From Actinoplanes lobatus (GTDB lineage Bacteria; Actinomycetota; Actinomycetes; Mycobacteriales; Micromonosporaceae), in NCBI RefSeq assembly GCF_014205215.1, contig NZ_JACHNC010000001.1, forward strand, positions 9,296,501 to 9,360,500: a stretch of 64,000 bases of DNA, read 5' to 3'. The translations under genes were made by a program, and so were the position numbers. Below the pieces are notes generated by a model that saw only the letters and a list, made by a program, of their open reading frames with translations, did no database searches and was not told the origin of the DNA. Shown in pieces: positions 1-8,119 of this stretch (the stretch's first letter is position 1; every line of letters starts with the position of its first letter).

Positions 1-1181
1 TCCGCGGCGCCGGCCACCGGCAGGGCCGCCCGGAAGGCCGGGAACCAGGGACGCCGCCGGGCCGCCGTGAGCAGCGTGGTGAGCTGCCGGGCGGTGACCC
101 AGTTGCGGCGGCTCAGGCCGGAGCCGTCGCCCATGGTGAGCAGCCGGGTGTCGACACCGAGGCGACCGAGGGCGGCGGTCGCCGCGGCCAGCCCGGTCGG
201 CCAGCTCCCCGGTTCTCCGGGCGTCGCGGCCCGGCCCATCGCCTTGACCAGCGTCTCGGCGATGCCGTTGTGGGAGAGCTTCAGGAACGGCCGCAGGATC
301 TCGCGCAACGGGGCGGAGACCCGCGTGGCGAGGATCCGGGCCGTACCCGGGACCGGCCCCCGGACCGTGCCCCCGGCGACCGTCACCCCGTGCCGGCGCA
401 GCGCCGCCCGGAACACCCCGGCCGCGGTGACGGCCGGATCCGGCACCGAGACCAGCACGGTCCCGGAGCGCCCGGGCGCGACGGATCCGGTGACCGTCAC
501 CGTCCGGCCGCCGTGGACCCGTACCGCGCTCACACTGTCGCCCCGCCCGGTGACCGCCCGGTTGACCACCCGCACGCTGCGGGTCGGCGGCCACACCGTG
601 ACCGACGGGCGCCGCCCGCCCGTACCCCGGTAGCGGATCTCGACGGCGCCGGTGTCGGACCGCTCGTCAGCCGCGAAGGTGAGCGCCGAGACGGGTGCGG
701 TCCAGCCGAACGACTCGTCCTGCCACGACCAGTCCAGCCCGAGCGGCACCCGGTCGAACCAGGTGTCGTCGACGACCAGCCGCCCGGTGAACCGTTTCCG
801 GCCCCGGGCGACGTCCGCAGCCAGCCCGTCGAACCGCGCGACCGTCAGGGTGGGATCCCCCTGTCCGCGCAGATGAAGGTCGCCGCCACGGGCGCGGACC
901 GTGGTACGGAACCGGTACCCCGGGCCGAGCACCTCGAGCGCGGCGGCCGCGGTGAGCAGTTTCTGGTTCGAGGCCGGCAGCACCCGCAGACCGGAGTTCC
1001 GCTGGTAGACCGCGGCCCCGGCGGCGTCGCGCACGTCCACGGCGACGGTGGCGCCGGCCAGCGCGGCGCCGGTGAGGATCCGGTCGAGATCGCCGGTGAC
1101 CCCGCCGGACGCGGCCGCCGGGGCGGGGACGCCGAGCAGGGTGGCGGCCACCGCCACGACGAGGGCGCGGGCACGTCGCAT
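1..1181 (-). CDS. dacB: D-alanyl-D-alanine carboxypeptidase/endopeptidase, PBP4 (DacB) family, C-terminus cut by window edge
   Basis: This penicillin-binding-protein-type serine peptidase would trim D-Ala from peptidoglycan stem peptides outside the membrane. The N-terminus (MRRARALVVAVAATLLG, then an Ala-rich stretch) is a Sec signal peptide. The catalytic SxxK motif reads S71-N-Q-K74 in the context LPASNQK, and the second motif S-H-N-G lies near residue 303. The third motif (KTG or HTG) would lie beyond the left edge, so completeness cannot be judged. The start ATG follows a GAGGTGG-like ribosome binding site. About 390 residues are visible of the usual 450-500. The next gene upstream on this strand (DUF1810) is separated by about 80 bases. 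Confidence 0.9.
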   Translation of the reverse strand, partial: MRRARALVVAVAATLLGVPAPAAASGGVTGDLDRILTGAALAGATVAVDVRDAAGAAVYQRNSGLRVLPASNQKLLTAAAALEVLGPGYRFRTTVRARGGDLHLRGQGDPTLTVARFDGLAADVARGRKRFTGRLVVDDTWFDRVPLGLDWSWQDESFGWTAPVSALTFAADERSDTGAVEIRYRGTGGRRPSVTVWPPTRSVRVVNRAVTGRGDSVSAVRVHGGRTVTVTGSVAPGRSGTVLVSVPDPAVTAAGVFRAALRRHGVTVAGGTVRGPVPGTARILATRVSAPLREILRPFLKLSHNGIAETLVKAMGRAATPGEPGSWPTGLAAATAALGRLGVDTRLLTMGDGSGLSRRNWVTARQLTTLLTAARRRPWFPAFRAALPVAGAA

Positions 1182-1261
1182 GAAGGGGCCACCTCGGCGT
1201 CGGCGGGAACGGGACCGCCGCGATCGTCACACGCGGGCGCCCCGCCGGACGGTGGAATGCC

Positions 1262-1696
1262 CTACAGTCCGCCGAGAAGCGCGACAGTCCGCTCGTCCGG
1301 CCCGTCGTAGTAGCGGTCGAGCACCCGCTCGAACAGGGCCGGGTCATCGGCGGCGCGGGCGAAGAGCGTCATCGACGAGCGCAGTTTCAGGTCGTCGGGG
1401 TAGCCGAGGATCTCCTCCGCGGTGCGCCCGTGGTGCTCCAGCATCGCCTCGGCGCACCGGACCAGCCGCGGTCCCAGGACGGGGTGGCCGAGATAGGCGC
1501 GGGCCTCGCCGAGGTCCCGGACGGCGTAGGTCCGTGCCGTCGGGCTGGAGCCCAGCCCGGCCAGTTGGGGGAAGACGAACCACATCCAGTGGGTGCGTTT
1601 GCGGCCGGCTCTCAGCTCGGCGAGCGCCTGCTCGAAGACGCCGTCCTGGGCCCGTACGAATCGGATCAGATCGGGTAGTTCGTCAGGTCCAGGCAT
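1262..1696 (-). CDS. DUF1810 family protein
   Basis: This 144-residue protein matches the DUF1810 family by the hallmark segment THWMWFVFPQLAGLG near residue 35 and by the pattern AYLGHPVLGPRL. That is the usual family length. Biochemical function is unknown; members are small soluble proteins. The start chosen is the ATG giving MPGPDELPDLIRF, because the family begins just before the DLIRFVRAQD segment. The frame stays open further upstream but reads as Arg/Pro-rich out-of-family sequence that overlaps the neighbouring gene. It lies on the same strand between the propeller protein and dacB, with short gaps. Confidence 0.85.
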   Translation of the reverse strand: MPGPDELPDLIRFVRAQDGVFEQALAELRAGRKRTHWMWFVFPQLAGLGSSPTARTYAVRDLGEARAYLGHPVLGPRLVRCAEAMLEHHGRTAEEILGYPDDLKLRSSMTLFARAADDPALFERVLDRYYDGPDERTVALLGGL

Positions 1697-1740
1697 ACCG
1701 GAGGGGTTGCCCGTGGCGGGACCCGGCAAACGGCGGGCCG

Positions 1741-2811
1741 TCACCCGCCGGCAGCCGTGCCGAACCGGGCGAACCGCACGCCGGGCGCGGTGGGCCCGGT
1801 CCGCCGGGCCACCCCGAGGCCGCTGACGCCCTCGACCGCGACCTCGACGATGTCGGCGTCGGCGAAGAGCACCGTCTCCCCGCCGACGGGCATGGTGAGG
1901 ATCAGCTCGCCGTGGTCGCGGACCTCCCCGCCGGCCGCGGTGAGCCCGGTGGCGCCGCTGATCAGGTACGGGTCGAGGTTGGGGTGCGGGGTGGCGATCA
2001 GCCGGTCGTCGCGTACCGAGAGAACCCACGGAAGGCTGAGCGAGCCCGCCCAGACCGACCCGGGACTGGCCTCGGCGTCACCGAGGCGGGCGAGCACGCA
2101 GCGGCGCCCGGCCGCGTCGACGAAGGTGACGGTGGGGCCGAGGCGGCCCCGCCCGAAGGCGCCCCAGGCGCGCGGCGTGAAGTGCAGGCCGTCGTAGCCG
2201 CCGACCGCGTAGGCGACCTCGTCGCCGCTGGAGACGAGCAGCACCCAGGCGTCGTCCAGCGGGAAGAGCCGCGGGCAGCTCCACCCGCCCTGCTCGCGGG
2301 AGACGATCACACCGTCGTACGCCCAGTGCAGCAGGTCGGCGGAGTGGTACTGGAGGACGGCGGCGGCCCCGCCGCGGATCGTGGCGCCGAGCAGCATCCG
2401 CCAGCCGCTGCCGGCCCACCAGACGTACGGATCGCGCATCTCGCTGACGCCGGAGGGTGGCGTGGCTATCAGCGGGCCGGCCGGATCCTGGCGCCAGCCG
2501 GTGAAGCCGGGCGCCGCGACCGCGCGGGCCACCTCTCCGCCCTCGCGGGTGTGGAACAGCACCGGCCCCTCCGGGCCGGCCACGACCGCGCCGCAGCGGG
2601 CCGATCCGGGACCGGTGGGCGGCGCCCCCACCGCCTGCTCGGTCCACAGGATGAGATCGTCGGAGACCGCGTACCCCCAGGCCGGCTCCTGGCCGGAGAG
2701 GTACTCGTAGAAGAGTTGGTAGCGGCCGTCGGCCGCGAGGACGCCGAAGAGGTCGCCGACCTGGCCGGCGCGAGGAGTGAAGTGCAGGCGGGGCCGCGCT
2801 ACGCGTTCCAT
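1741..2811 (-). CDS. GH32-like five-bladed beta-propeller protein (levanase/invertase superfamily)
   Basis: At 356 residues this resembles the catalytic propeller of family 32 glycoside hydrolases, which cleave fructans and sucrose. The N-terminal segment RPRLHFTP is followed by G-D20-L-F-G, where the family has N-D-P-N-G with Asp as nucleophile. The transition-state motif is present as R126-D127-P128. The third motif, normally E-C with Glu as acid/base, reads W177-S178-C179-P180, so the catalytic Glu is replaced by Ser. No signal peptide is visible, so it is probably cytoplasmic. The ATG at 2811 follows AGGCAGAGG; an in-frame ATG lies 15 bases upstream. It is divergent from merR. It could be a non-hydrolytic sugar-binding propeller or act by another mechanism. 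Confidence 0.75.
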   Translation of the reverse strand: MERVARPRLHFTPRAGQVGDLFGVLAADGRYQLFYEYLSGQEPAWGYAVSDDLILWTEQAVGAPPTGPGSARCGAVVAGPEGPVLFHTREGGEVARAVAAPGFTGWRQDPAGPLIATPPSGVSEMRDPYVWWAGSGWRMLLGATIRGGAAAVLQYHSADLLHWAYDGVIVSREQGGWSCPRLFPLDDAWVLLVSSGDEVAYAVGGYDGLHFTPRAWGAFGRGRLGPTVTFVDAAGRRCVLARLGDAEASPGSVWAGSLSLPWVLSVRDDRLIATPHPNLDPYLISGATGLTAAGGEVRDHGELILTMPVGGETVLFADADIVEVAVEGVSGLGVARRTGPTAPGVRFARFGTAAGG

Positions 2812-2888
2812 GCCTCTGCCTAGCATCGCGGCGATGTCCGGCACCAGTGGGGGCGGCTGCCAATGCGGTGAAACGGTTAATCTCAGGC

Positions 2889-3251
2889 GTGCCTTACACA
2901 CCTGGGGAGACCGCCGAGCGGCTCGGCGTCAGCATCGACACGATCCGCTACTACGAGAAGATCGGGCTGCTGCACGGCATCCAGCGCAACTCCAGCGGCC
3001 GCCGGATCTTCTCCGACGACGACCTGTCCCGGCTGGGGCTGCTGCGCTGCCTGCGCGACTCGGGCATGCCGATCAGCCGGCTGCGGCGCTTCGCCGAACT
3101 GCTGCGGATCGGTGACGAGGGCGCCGAGCAGCGGACGGCACTGTTGCGCGAGCACGATCAGGAGATCGACGCGAGGATCGAGCAGCTGCGCCGGGAACAG
3201 CGACGGGTCCGGGAGAAGATCGCGTGGTACGAGTCGAGACCTGATCAGTAA
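2889..3251 (+). CDS. MerR family transcriptional regulator
   Basis: A 120-residue DNA-binding regulator of the MerR family. The N-terminal winged helix-turn-helix reads TPGETAERLGVSIDTIRYYE, followed by the characteristic KIGLL and GRRIF(S)DDDLSRL segments. The C-terminal half (about residues 65-118) is an Arg/Glu-rich dimerisation coiled coil. There are no clustered cysteines, so a metal sensor is not indicated. GTG at 2889 is preferred because family members begin MPYTPGE; an upstream in-frame ATG at 2847 adds a non-family leader. It is divergent from the GH32-like gene, with 77 bases between the starts, so it may regulate that gene. Its stop overlaps the convergent glgX stop by seven bases. 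Confidence 0.85.
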   Translation: MPYTPGETAERLGVSIDTIRYYEKIGLLHGIQRNSSGRRIFSDDDLSRLGLLRCLRDSGMPISRLRRFAELLRIGDEGAEQRTALLREHDQEIDARIEQLRREQRRVREKIAWYESRPDQ

Positions 3252-5353
3252 CGGCAGCGCAGCACCACCATGCTGTGCCTGGTCACGGTGAACTGCCCGC
3301 CGGCCCGCGCGGTCTTGCGCTTGGCGGCCAGCAGCGGGTCGGCGGTGTTCGCCGAGACCTCCCACGTCCGCCCGTAGTCACGGTCCGGCAGCGTGAACGC
3401 CACGTCCTCGTCGAGCGGGTTGAACAGCAGCAGGAACGAGTCGTCCCGGATCTCCTCGCCGAGGGCGTCGCGCTCCGGGATGCCGCGCCCGTTGAGGAAG
3501 ACGGTCATGGTCATGCCGCTGCGGGTGTTCCAGTCCGCCTCGGTCGTGACCTGGCCGTCGCGGCGCAGCCAGGCGATGTCGGGCAGTTTCGAGTCGCCGG
3601 CCGGGTCGCCGGTGAAGAACCGCCGCCGCCGGAAGATCGGATGGTCGGCCCGTAGTTTCAGCAGCCGCCGGACGAACCCGGTGAGCACGTCCTCGTTGCG
3701 CGCCTCCACCCAGTCCACCCAGGAGATCTCGTTGTCCTGGCAGTAGACGTTGTTGTTGCCGCGCTGGGTGCGGCCGAGCTCGTCACCGTGCGCGATCATC
3801 GGGACGCCCTGGCTGAGCAGCAGGGTGGCCAGGAGGTTCCGTTTCTGCCGCTCGCGCAGCACGATGACGTCGGCGTCCTCGGTCTCGCCCTCGGTGCCGC
3901 AGTTCCACGACCGGTTGTGGCTCTCGCCGTCCCGGTTGCCCTCGCCGTTGGCGTCGTTGTGCTTCTCGTTGTACGACACCAGATCGTGCAGGGTGAACCC
4001 GTCGTGTGCGGTGACGAAGTTGATCGAGGCGATCGGGCGGCGGCCGTCGTCCTGGTAGAGGTCGGAGCTGCCGGTGAACCGGGACCCGAACTCGCCGAGG
4101 CTGGACAGTTCGCCACGCCAGAAGTCGCGGACCGAGTCGCGGTACTTGCCGTTCCACTCGGTCCAGTTGGGTGGGAAGCCGCCGACCTGGTAGCCGCCGT
4201 CGCCGACGTCCCACGGCTCGGCGATCAGCTTGACCTGTGACACCACCGGATCCTGGTTGACCAGGTCGAAGAACGCGGCCAGCCGGTCCACCTCGTGGAA
4301 CTCCCGGGCCAGGGCGGCGGCCAGGTCGAACCGGAAGCCGTCGACGTGCATCTCGGTCACCCAGTAGCGCAGGCTGTCCATGATCAGTCGCAGCGACTCG
4401 TGGTGGCGGACGTTGAGGCTGTTCCCCGTACCGGTGGTGTCGTAGTAGTACTGCCGGTCCTGGTCGACGAGCCGGTAGTAGGCGGGGTTGTCGATGCCCC
4501 GGAAGGACAGCGTGGGGCCCAGGTGGTTGCCCTCGGCCGTGTGGTTGTAGACGACGTCCAGGATCACCTCGATGCCGGCCTGGTGCAGCGCCTTGACCAT
4601 GGCCTTGAACTCCTGCACCTGCCCGCCCCCGCCGGCGAACGACGAGTAGCCGTTGTGCGGCGCGAAGAAGCCGATGGTGTTGTAGCCCCAGTAGTTGGTC
4701 AGGCCCCGCTCGATCAGCCCGCTGTCGTGGACGAACTGGTGCACCGGCATGAGCTCGACCGCGGTGACGCCGAGGCTCCTCAAGTACTTGATCATCACCG
4801 GGTGCGCCAGGCCGGAGTAGGTGCCGCGCACGTCGTCCGGGATGTTCGGATGTTGGATCGTCATACCCTTGACGTGGGCCTCGTAGATCACCGTCTCCCA
4901 CATCGGGATCTTGAGCGGCCGGTCATTACCCCAGTCAAAATACGGGTTTATCACGACGGATCGGGGCGAAAAAGGCGCTGAATCCAGGTCGTTATAAGAG
5001 CCGATATCGCCAAAATTGTACGAGAAAAGCGCCGGATCCCACCGATAGTCCCCATCGATCGCCTTGGCGTACGGATCCAGCAGCAGTTTGCCGGGATTGC
5101 ACCGCAGCCCCCGGGACAGGTCGTAGGGACCGTGCACCCGGTAGCCGTACCGCTGCCCCGGCACCACCCGCGGCAGGTATCCGTGCCAGACCAGCGCCTC
5201 GCGTTCCGGCAGGTCGATCCGGGTCTCCCGGCCGTCGTCGCCGAAAAGGCACAACTCGACCCGGGTGGCCGCCTCGGAGAAGAGCGCGAAATTGGTGCCG
5301 CCACCGTCGTAGGTGGCCCCCAGCGGGTACGGATTGCCCGGCCAGATATGCAT
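3245..5353 (-). CDS. glgX: Glycogen debranching enzyme GlgX (isoamylase type)
   Basis: This 702-residue GH13 enzyme hydrolyses alpha-1,6 branches of phosphorylase-limit glycogen in the cytoplasm. An N-terminal CBM48-like domain starts at MHIWPGNPYPLGATYDGGGTN, typical for GlgX. The GH13 signatures are visible: DVVYNHTAEG (region I), the DGFRFDLA region with the nucleophile Asp (II), the LIAEPWD segment with the acid/base Glu (III) and FVTAHDG (IV). Length matches the family. ATG at 5353 is chosen because the conserved N-terminus begins there; the frame stays open far upstream but that part has no similarity and would cover the start of the divergent exporter. The 3' end overlaps merR by seven bases. 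Confidence 0.95.
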   Translation of the reverse strand: MHIWPGNPYPLGATYDGGGTNFALFSEAATRVELCLFGDDGRETRIDLPEREALVWHGYLPRVVPGQRYGYRVHGPYDLSRGLRCNPGKLLLDPYAKAIDGDYRWDPALFSYNFGDIGSYNDLDSAPFSPRSVVINPYFDWGNDRPLKIPMWETVIYEAHVKGMTIQHPNIPDDVRGTYSGLAHPVMIKYLRSLGVTAVELMPVHQFVHDSGLIERGLTNYWGYNTIGFFAPHNGYSSFAGGGGQVQEFKAMVKALHQAGIEVILDVVYNHTAEGNHLGPTLSFRGIDNPAYYRLVDQDRQYYYDTTGTGNSLNVRHHESLRLIMDSLRYWVTEMHVDGFRFDLAAALAREFHEVDRLAAFFDLVNQDPVVSQVKLIAEPWDVGDGGYQVGGFPPNWTEWNGKYRDSVRDFWRGELSSLGEFGSRFTGSSDLYQDDGRRPIASINFVTAHDGFTLHDLVSYNEKHNDANGEGNRDGESHNRSWNCGTEGETEDADVIVLRERQKRNLLATLLLSQGVPMIAHGDELGRTQRGNNNVYCQDNEISWVDWVEARNEDVLTGFVRRLLKLRADHPIFRRRRFFTGDPAGDSKLPDIAWLRRDGQVTTEADWNTRSGMTMTVFLNGRGIPERDALGEEIRDDSFLLLFNPLDEDVAFTLPDRDYGRTWEVSANTADPLLAAKRKTARAGGQFTVTRHSMVVLRCRY

Positions 5354-5440
5354 GCGCCAACCTTGCCCAATACCGCCCCGCGAGAAAACTGTGACCAATG
5401 TCCCCCGGGTCGGGTTTCCGATGGCGGGTACAACCGACAG

Positions 5441-6811
5441 GTGCCCCGCCGCTACCTGATCATGGCCATCTGCTGCATGAGCCTGCTCATCATCAGCCTC
5501 GACGTCACGATCGTGAACATCGCCCTTCCCGCGATCCGCGACGACCTCGGCTCCTCGGTCTCCGGCCTGCAGTGGACCATCGACGCGTACACCCTGGTGC
5601 TGGCCAGCCTGCTGGTGCTGGGCGGATCGTGCGGCGACCGCTTCGGCCGCCGCCGCGTCTTCCAGGCCGGCCTGGTCCTGTTCACGACCGGTTCCCTGCT
5701 GTGCAGCGCGGCCCCGTCGCTGAGCTGGCTGATCGCCTTCCGGATGGTCCAGGCGGTGGGCGGCTCGATGCTCAACCCGGTAGCCCTGTCGATCATCACG
5801 AACACCTTCACCGAACCCCGCGAACGCGCCCGCGCCATCGGCGTCTGGGGCGCGGTCACCGGCTTCGGCCTGGCCCTCGGCCCGCTGGCCGGCGGCGTCC
5901 TGGTGCACGCGTTCGGCTGGCGCTCCGTCTTATGAATCAACGTGCCGGTCGGCATCGCCGCGCTCCTGCTGGCCCGGCGTTTCATCCCGGAGTCCCGCGC
6001 CGAGCACCCGCGCCGCCTCGACCCGGTCGGCCAGGTCCTGGTGCTCACCCTGCTGGCTTCCGTCACGTTCGGCATCATCGAGGGCCCCACCAGCGGCTGG
6101 ACCTCACCGGTGATCCTGGGTTGCTTCATCCTGGGAGCGGCCGCGCTGGCCGCGCTCCTGTGGTGGGAGCCGCGCCGCGACGAACCCCTCATCGAACTGG
6201 GCCTCTTCCGCACCCCGGCATTCAGCGGCGCCGTACTCATCGCGATCTGCGCCTTCGCCACCCTCGGCGGCTTCCTCTTCCTCAACACCCTCTACCTCCA
6301 GGAGGTCCGCGGCCTCTCGGCACTGGAGGCCGGCTTCCACACCCTCCCCATGGCGGTCATGACGATCATCGCGTCGCCCCTCTCCGGCCGCCTGGTCGGC
6401 AGCCGCGGCACCCGTCTCCCCCTATGGATCGCCGGCACCGCGATGGCCCTCGGCCTGCTCCCGCTGACCTGGGCCACCGCCACCACCCCCGGATGGCAGC
6501 TGCTCGCCGGCTACCTCGTCTTCGGTTTCGGCTTCGGCATGGTCAACACCCCGATCACCAACACCGCGGTCTCCGGCCTCCCCCGCTCCCGGGCCGGCGT
6601 CGCCGCCGCCATCGCCTCCACGAGCCGCCAGGTGGGCACCGCCCTCGGCGTCGCCGTCATCGGCGCGGTCGCCTCCGCGGCCGGCCCCACCACCCACGCG
6701 GCCTGGTGGATCATGGTCACCCTGAGCGTCGCGGTCCTGCTGATCGGCCACCTGACCGCAAACCCCCGGCCCGCCGCCCCGCACCCGTCCCCCAACCGGG
6801 TCCCCGCCTGA
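5441..6811 (+). pseudogene. MFS drug exporter of the EmrB/QacA (DHA2) type, interrupted by an in-frame TGA
   Basis: The first part encodes a typical DHA2 exporter N-terminus: LDVTIVNIALPAI in TM1, then GDRFGRRR in the TM2-3 loop. At 5933-5935 the frame meets TGA where the family has the Trp of the conserved R-S-V-F-W-I-N-V-P motif; the preceding codon is TTA (Leu) instead of Phe. Reading continues in the same frame with INVPVGIAALLLARRF to 6811, where the other half is intact. The sum, about 456 codons, is family-sized. GTG at 5441 is the likely start; an ATG lies at 5462. A GTG seven bases after the TGA could allow restart. A nonsense mutation is most likely; sequencing error is possible. 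The 3' end is the first unit of a tandem array. Confidence 0.8.
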
Positions 6812-7137
6812 CGCCCCTAACTCTCCCCAACCACGTCACCGCCTGACGCCCATCACTCCCCCAACCACGTCACCGCCCACGCCCGTCACCTCCCCCGACC
6901 ACGTCACGGCCTGACGCCCATCACCCTCCCCCAACCACGTCACCACCTGACGCCCATCACTCCCCCAACCACGTCACCGCCCACGCCCGTCACCTCCCCC
7001 GACCACGTCACGGCCTGACGCCCGTCACCTCCCCCAACCACGTCACGGCCTGACGCCCATCACCCTCCCCCAACCACGTCACGGCCTGACGCCCATCACC
7101 CTCCCCCAACCACGTCACCACCTGACGCCCGTCGCTC
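6805..7137. repeat. Tandem array of about ten 34-36 bp units starting at the exporter stop codon
   Basis: Units follow the pattern CCCCAACCACGTCACC(G/A)CCTGACGCCC with small indels and G/A changes. The first unit contains the stop codon and last codons of the exporter (CCCCGCCTGACGCCC), so the array seems to have grown from the gene's 3' end. Units lie back to back without spacers, so it is not a CRISPR array. Confidence 0.85.
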
Positions 7138-8119
7138 TTCTCAAGCCCATTTCCGGTACGCACGTGCCGGCCCTCGACCGCACCACCCCGTCCCGCCGGA
7201 TCCGGCGACCACCTGCAACTCCAGCCCGTGCCGCCCGCGCCGGGCTGGGCTGCCGTCCCGGCCTTACCCCACCCACCCCGTCACCCACCCACCCCAGAGC
7301 CGCCTTGCCCCTCCCACCCGGCCAATCCCCAGCGACCACCGTTTCCGGCGGTCAAACGTCCAAGATCGTGCCCAGCGCGTGAGCCCCGCCTGTCCTGAGC
7401 AACGCACGCCTTCGGATTCACCGCGATCTTGGACGATTGTCAACCAACTGCAGCCTTCTTCTTGGCTGCCTACGGCCGAATCCGCAATCCCTCGCCAGCA
7501 GGACGCGCCACCCGGAGCGATCTTGAACGATTTACCACCGCCTCGGGTGGCAAATCGTTCAAGATCGCACAACAGCAGCGGGCAAAGCGGGCGAAACGGG
7601 CGCCTTTCCCCGGCGAAAGCCCCATTTTCGCCTAGTGCGGCGGACGGCGCCCCCATTCGACGATTCGCCCGACCGGGCGCTTGACGTAGAACCGCGAACG
7701 CCCAAGAAGGAGACTCACTGCGGTGGCGAAACGTCCAAGATCTGGGGCTGGAGATGCGGCATGAGTTCTGGGAAGCGATCAACTGCCCCAGCCGGCCGAG
7801 GTGGCGGTGGGGTGGGGGTGGCCCCGAACACGGGCCAGTCCTGGTTCCGGCAGGCCGGCGGTGTGATCAGTAACTGGGCCGGGCCGGTCGGTGGCCGCTG
7901 TCTGTCGATGGCCGAGTATGAGAAGACCCCCGTCGGGCTCGCCGCCGGCGACTCGGTCCGGGCGATCGATACAGCCCCACAAATCGATACAGCCCCCACA
8001 ACCAGCCAAGCAGTTCCGGCTGGCACCCGGACCGCGCCGAGAAGGTCGCCGCCACGCCACACCTGCCCGGGAGCTGCACCTGCCCGGAAATGGTTCCGGG
8101 CACCCGCACGGCCCCACGA
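7138..8119. other. Gene-free interval with palindromic elements
   Basis: No open frame here resembles a protein. At least five copies or half-copies of an element with the core GATCTTGGACGTT occur: 7354-7368, 7423-7440, the full hairpin at 7517-7568, and 7722-7745. An 18-base direct repeat containing ATCGATACAGCCCC lies at 7965-7996. The rest is Pro/Arg-coding-like GC-rich sequence downstream of the EamA gene. Confidence 0.6.
7517..7568. repeat. Intergenic hairpin element, GATCTTGAACG family
   Basis: The left arm begins GCGATCTTGAACGATTTACC; the right arm is its reverse complement with a single mismatch. This gives a 23 bp stem around a six-base loop. The same core and ACCACC/GGTGG inner arms occur in the perfect hairpin at 55293-55354, so this is a dispersed repeat. 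Rho-independent termination is a possible side function. Confidence 0.8.

Noticed and set aside
6805..7137. Possible CRISPR array
   Set aside because: Units are contiguous with no unique spacers, and no cas genes are in the window. The same holds for 46614-46859.
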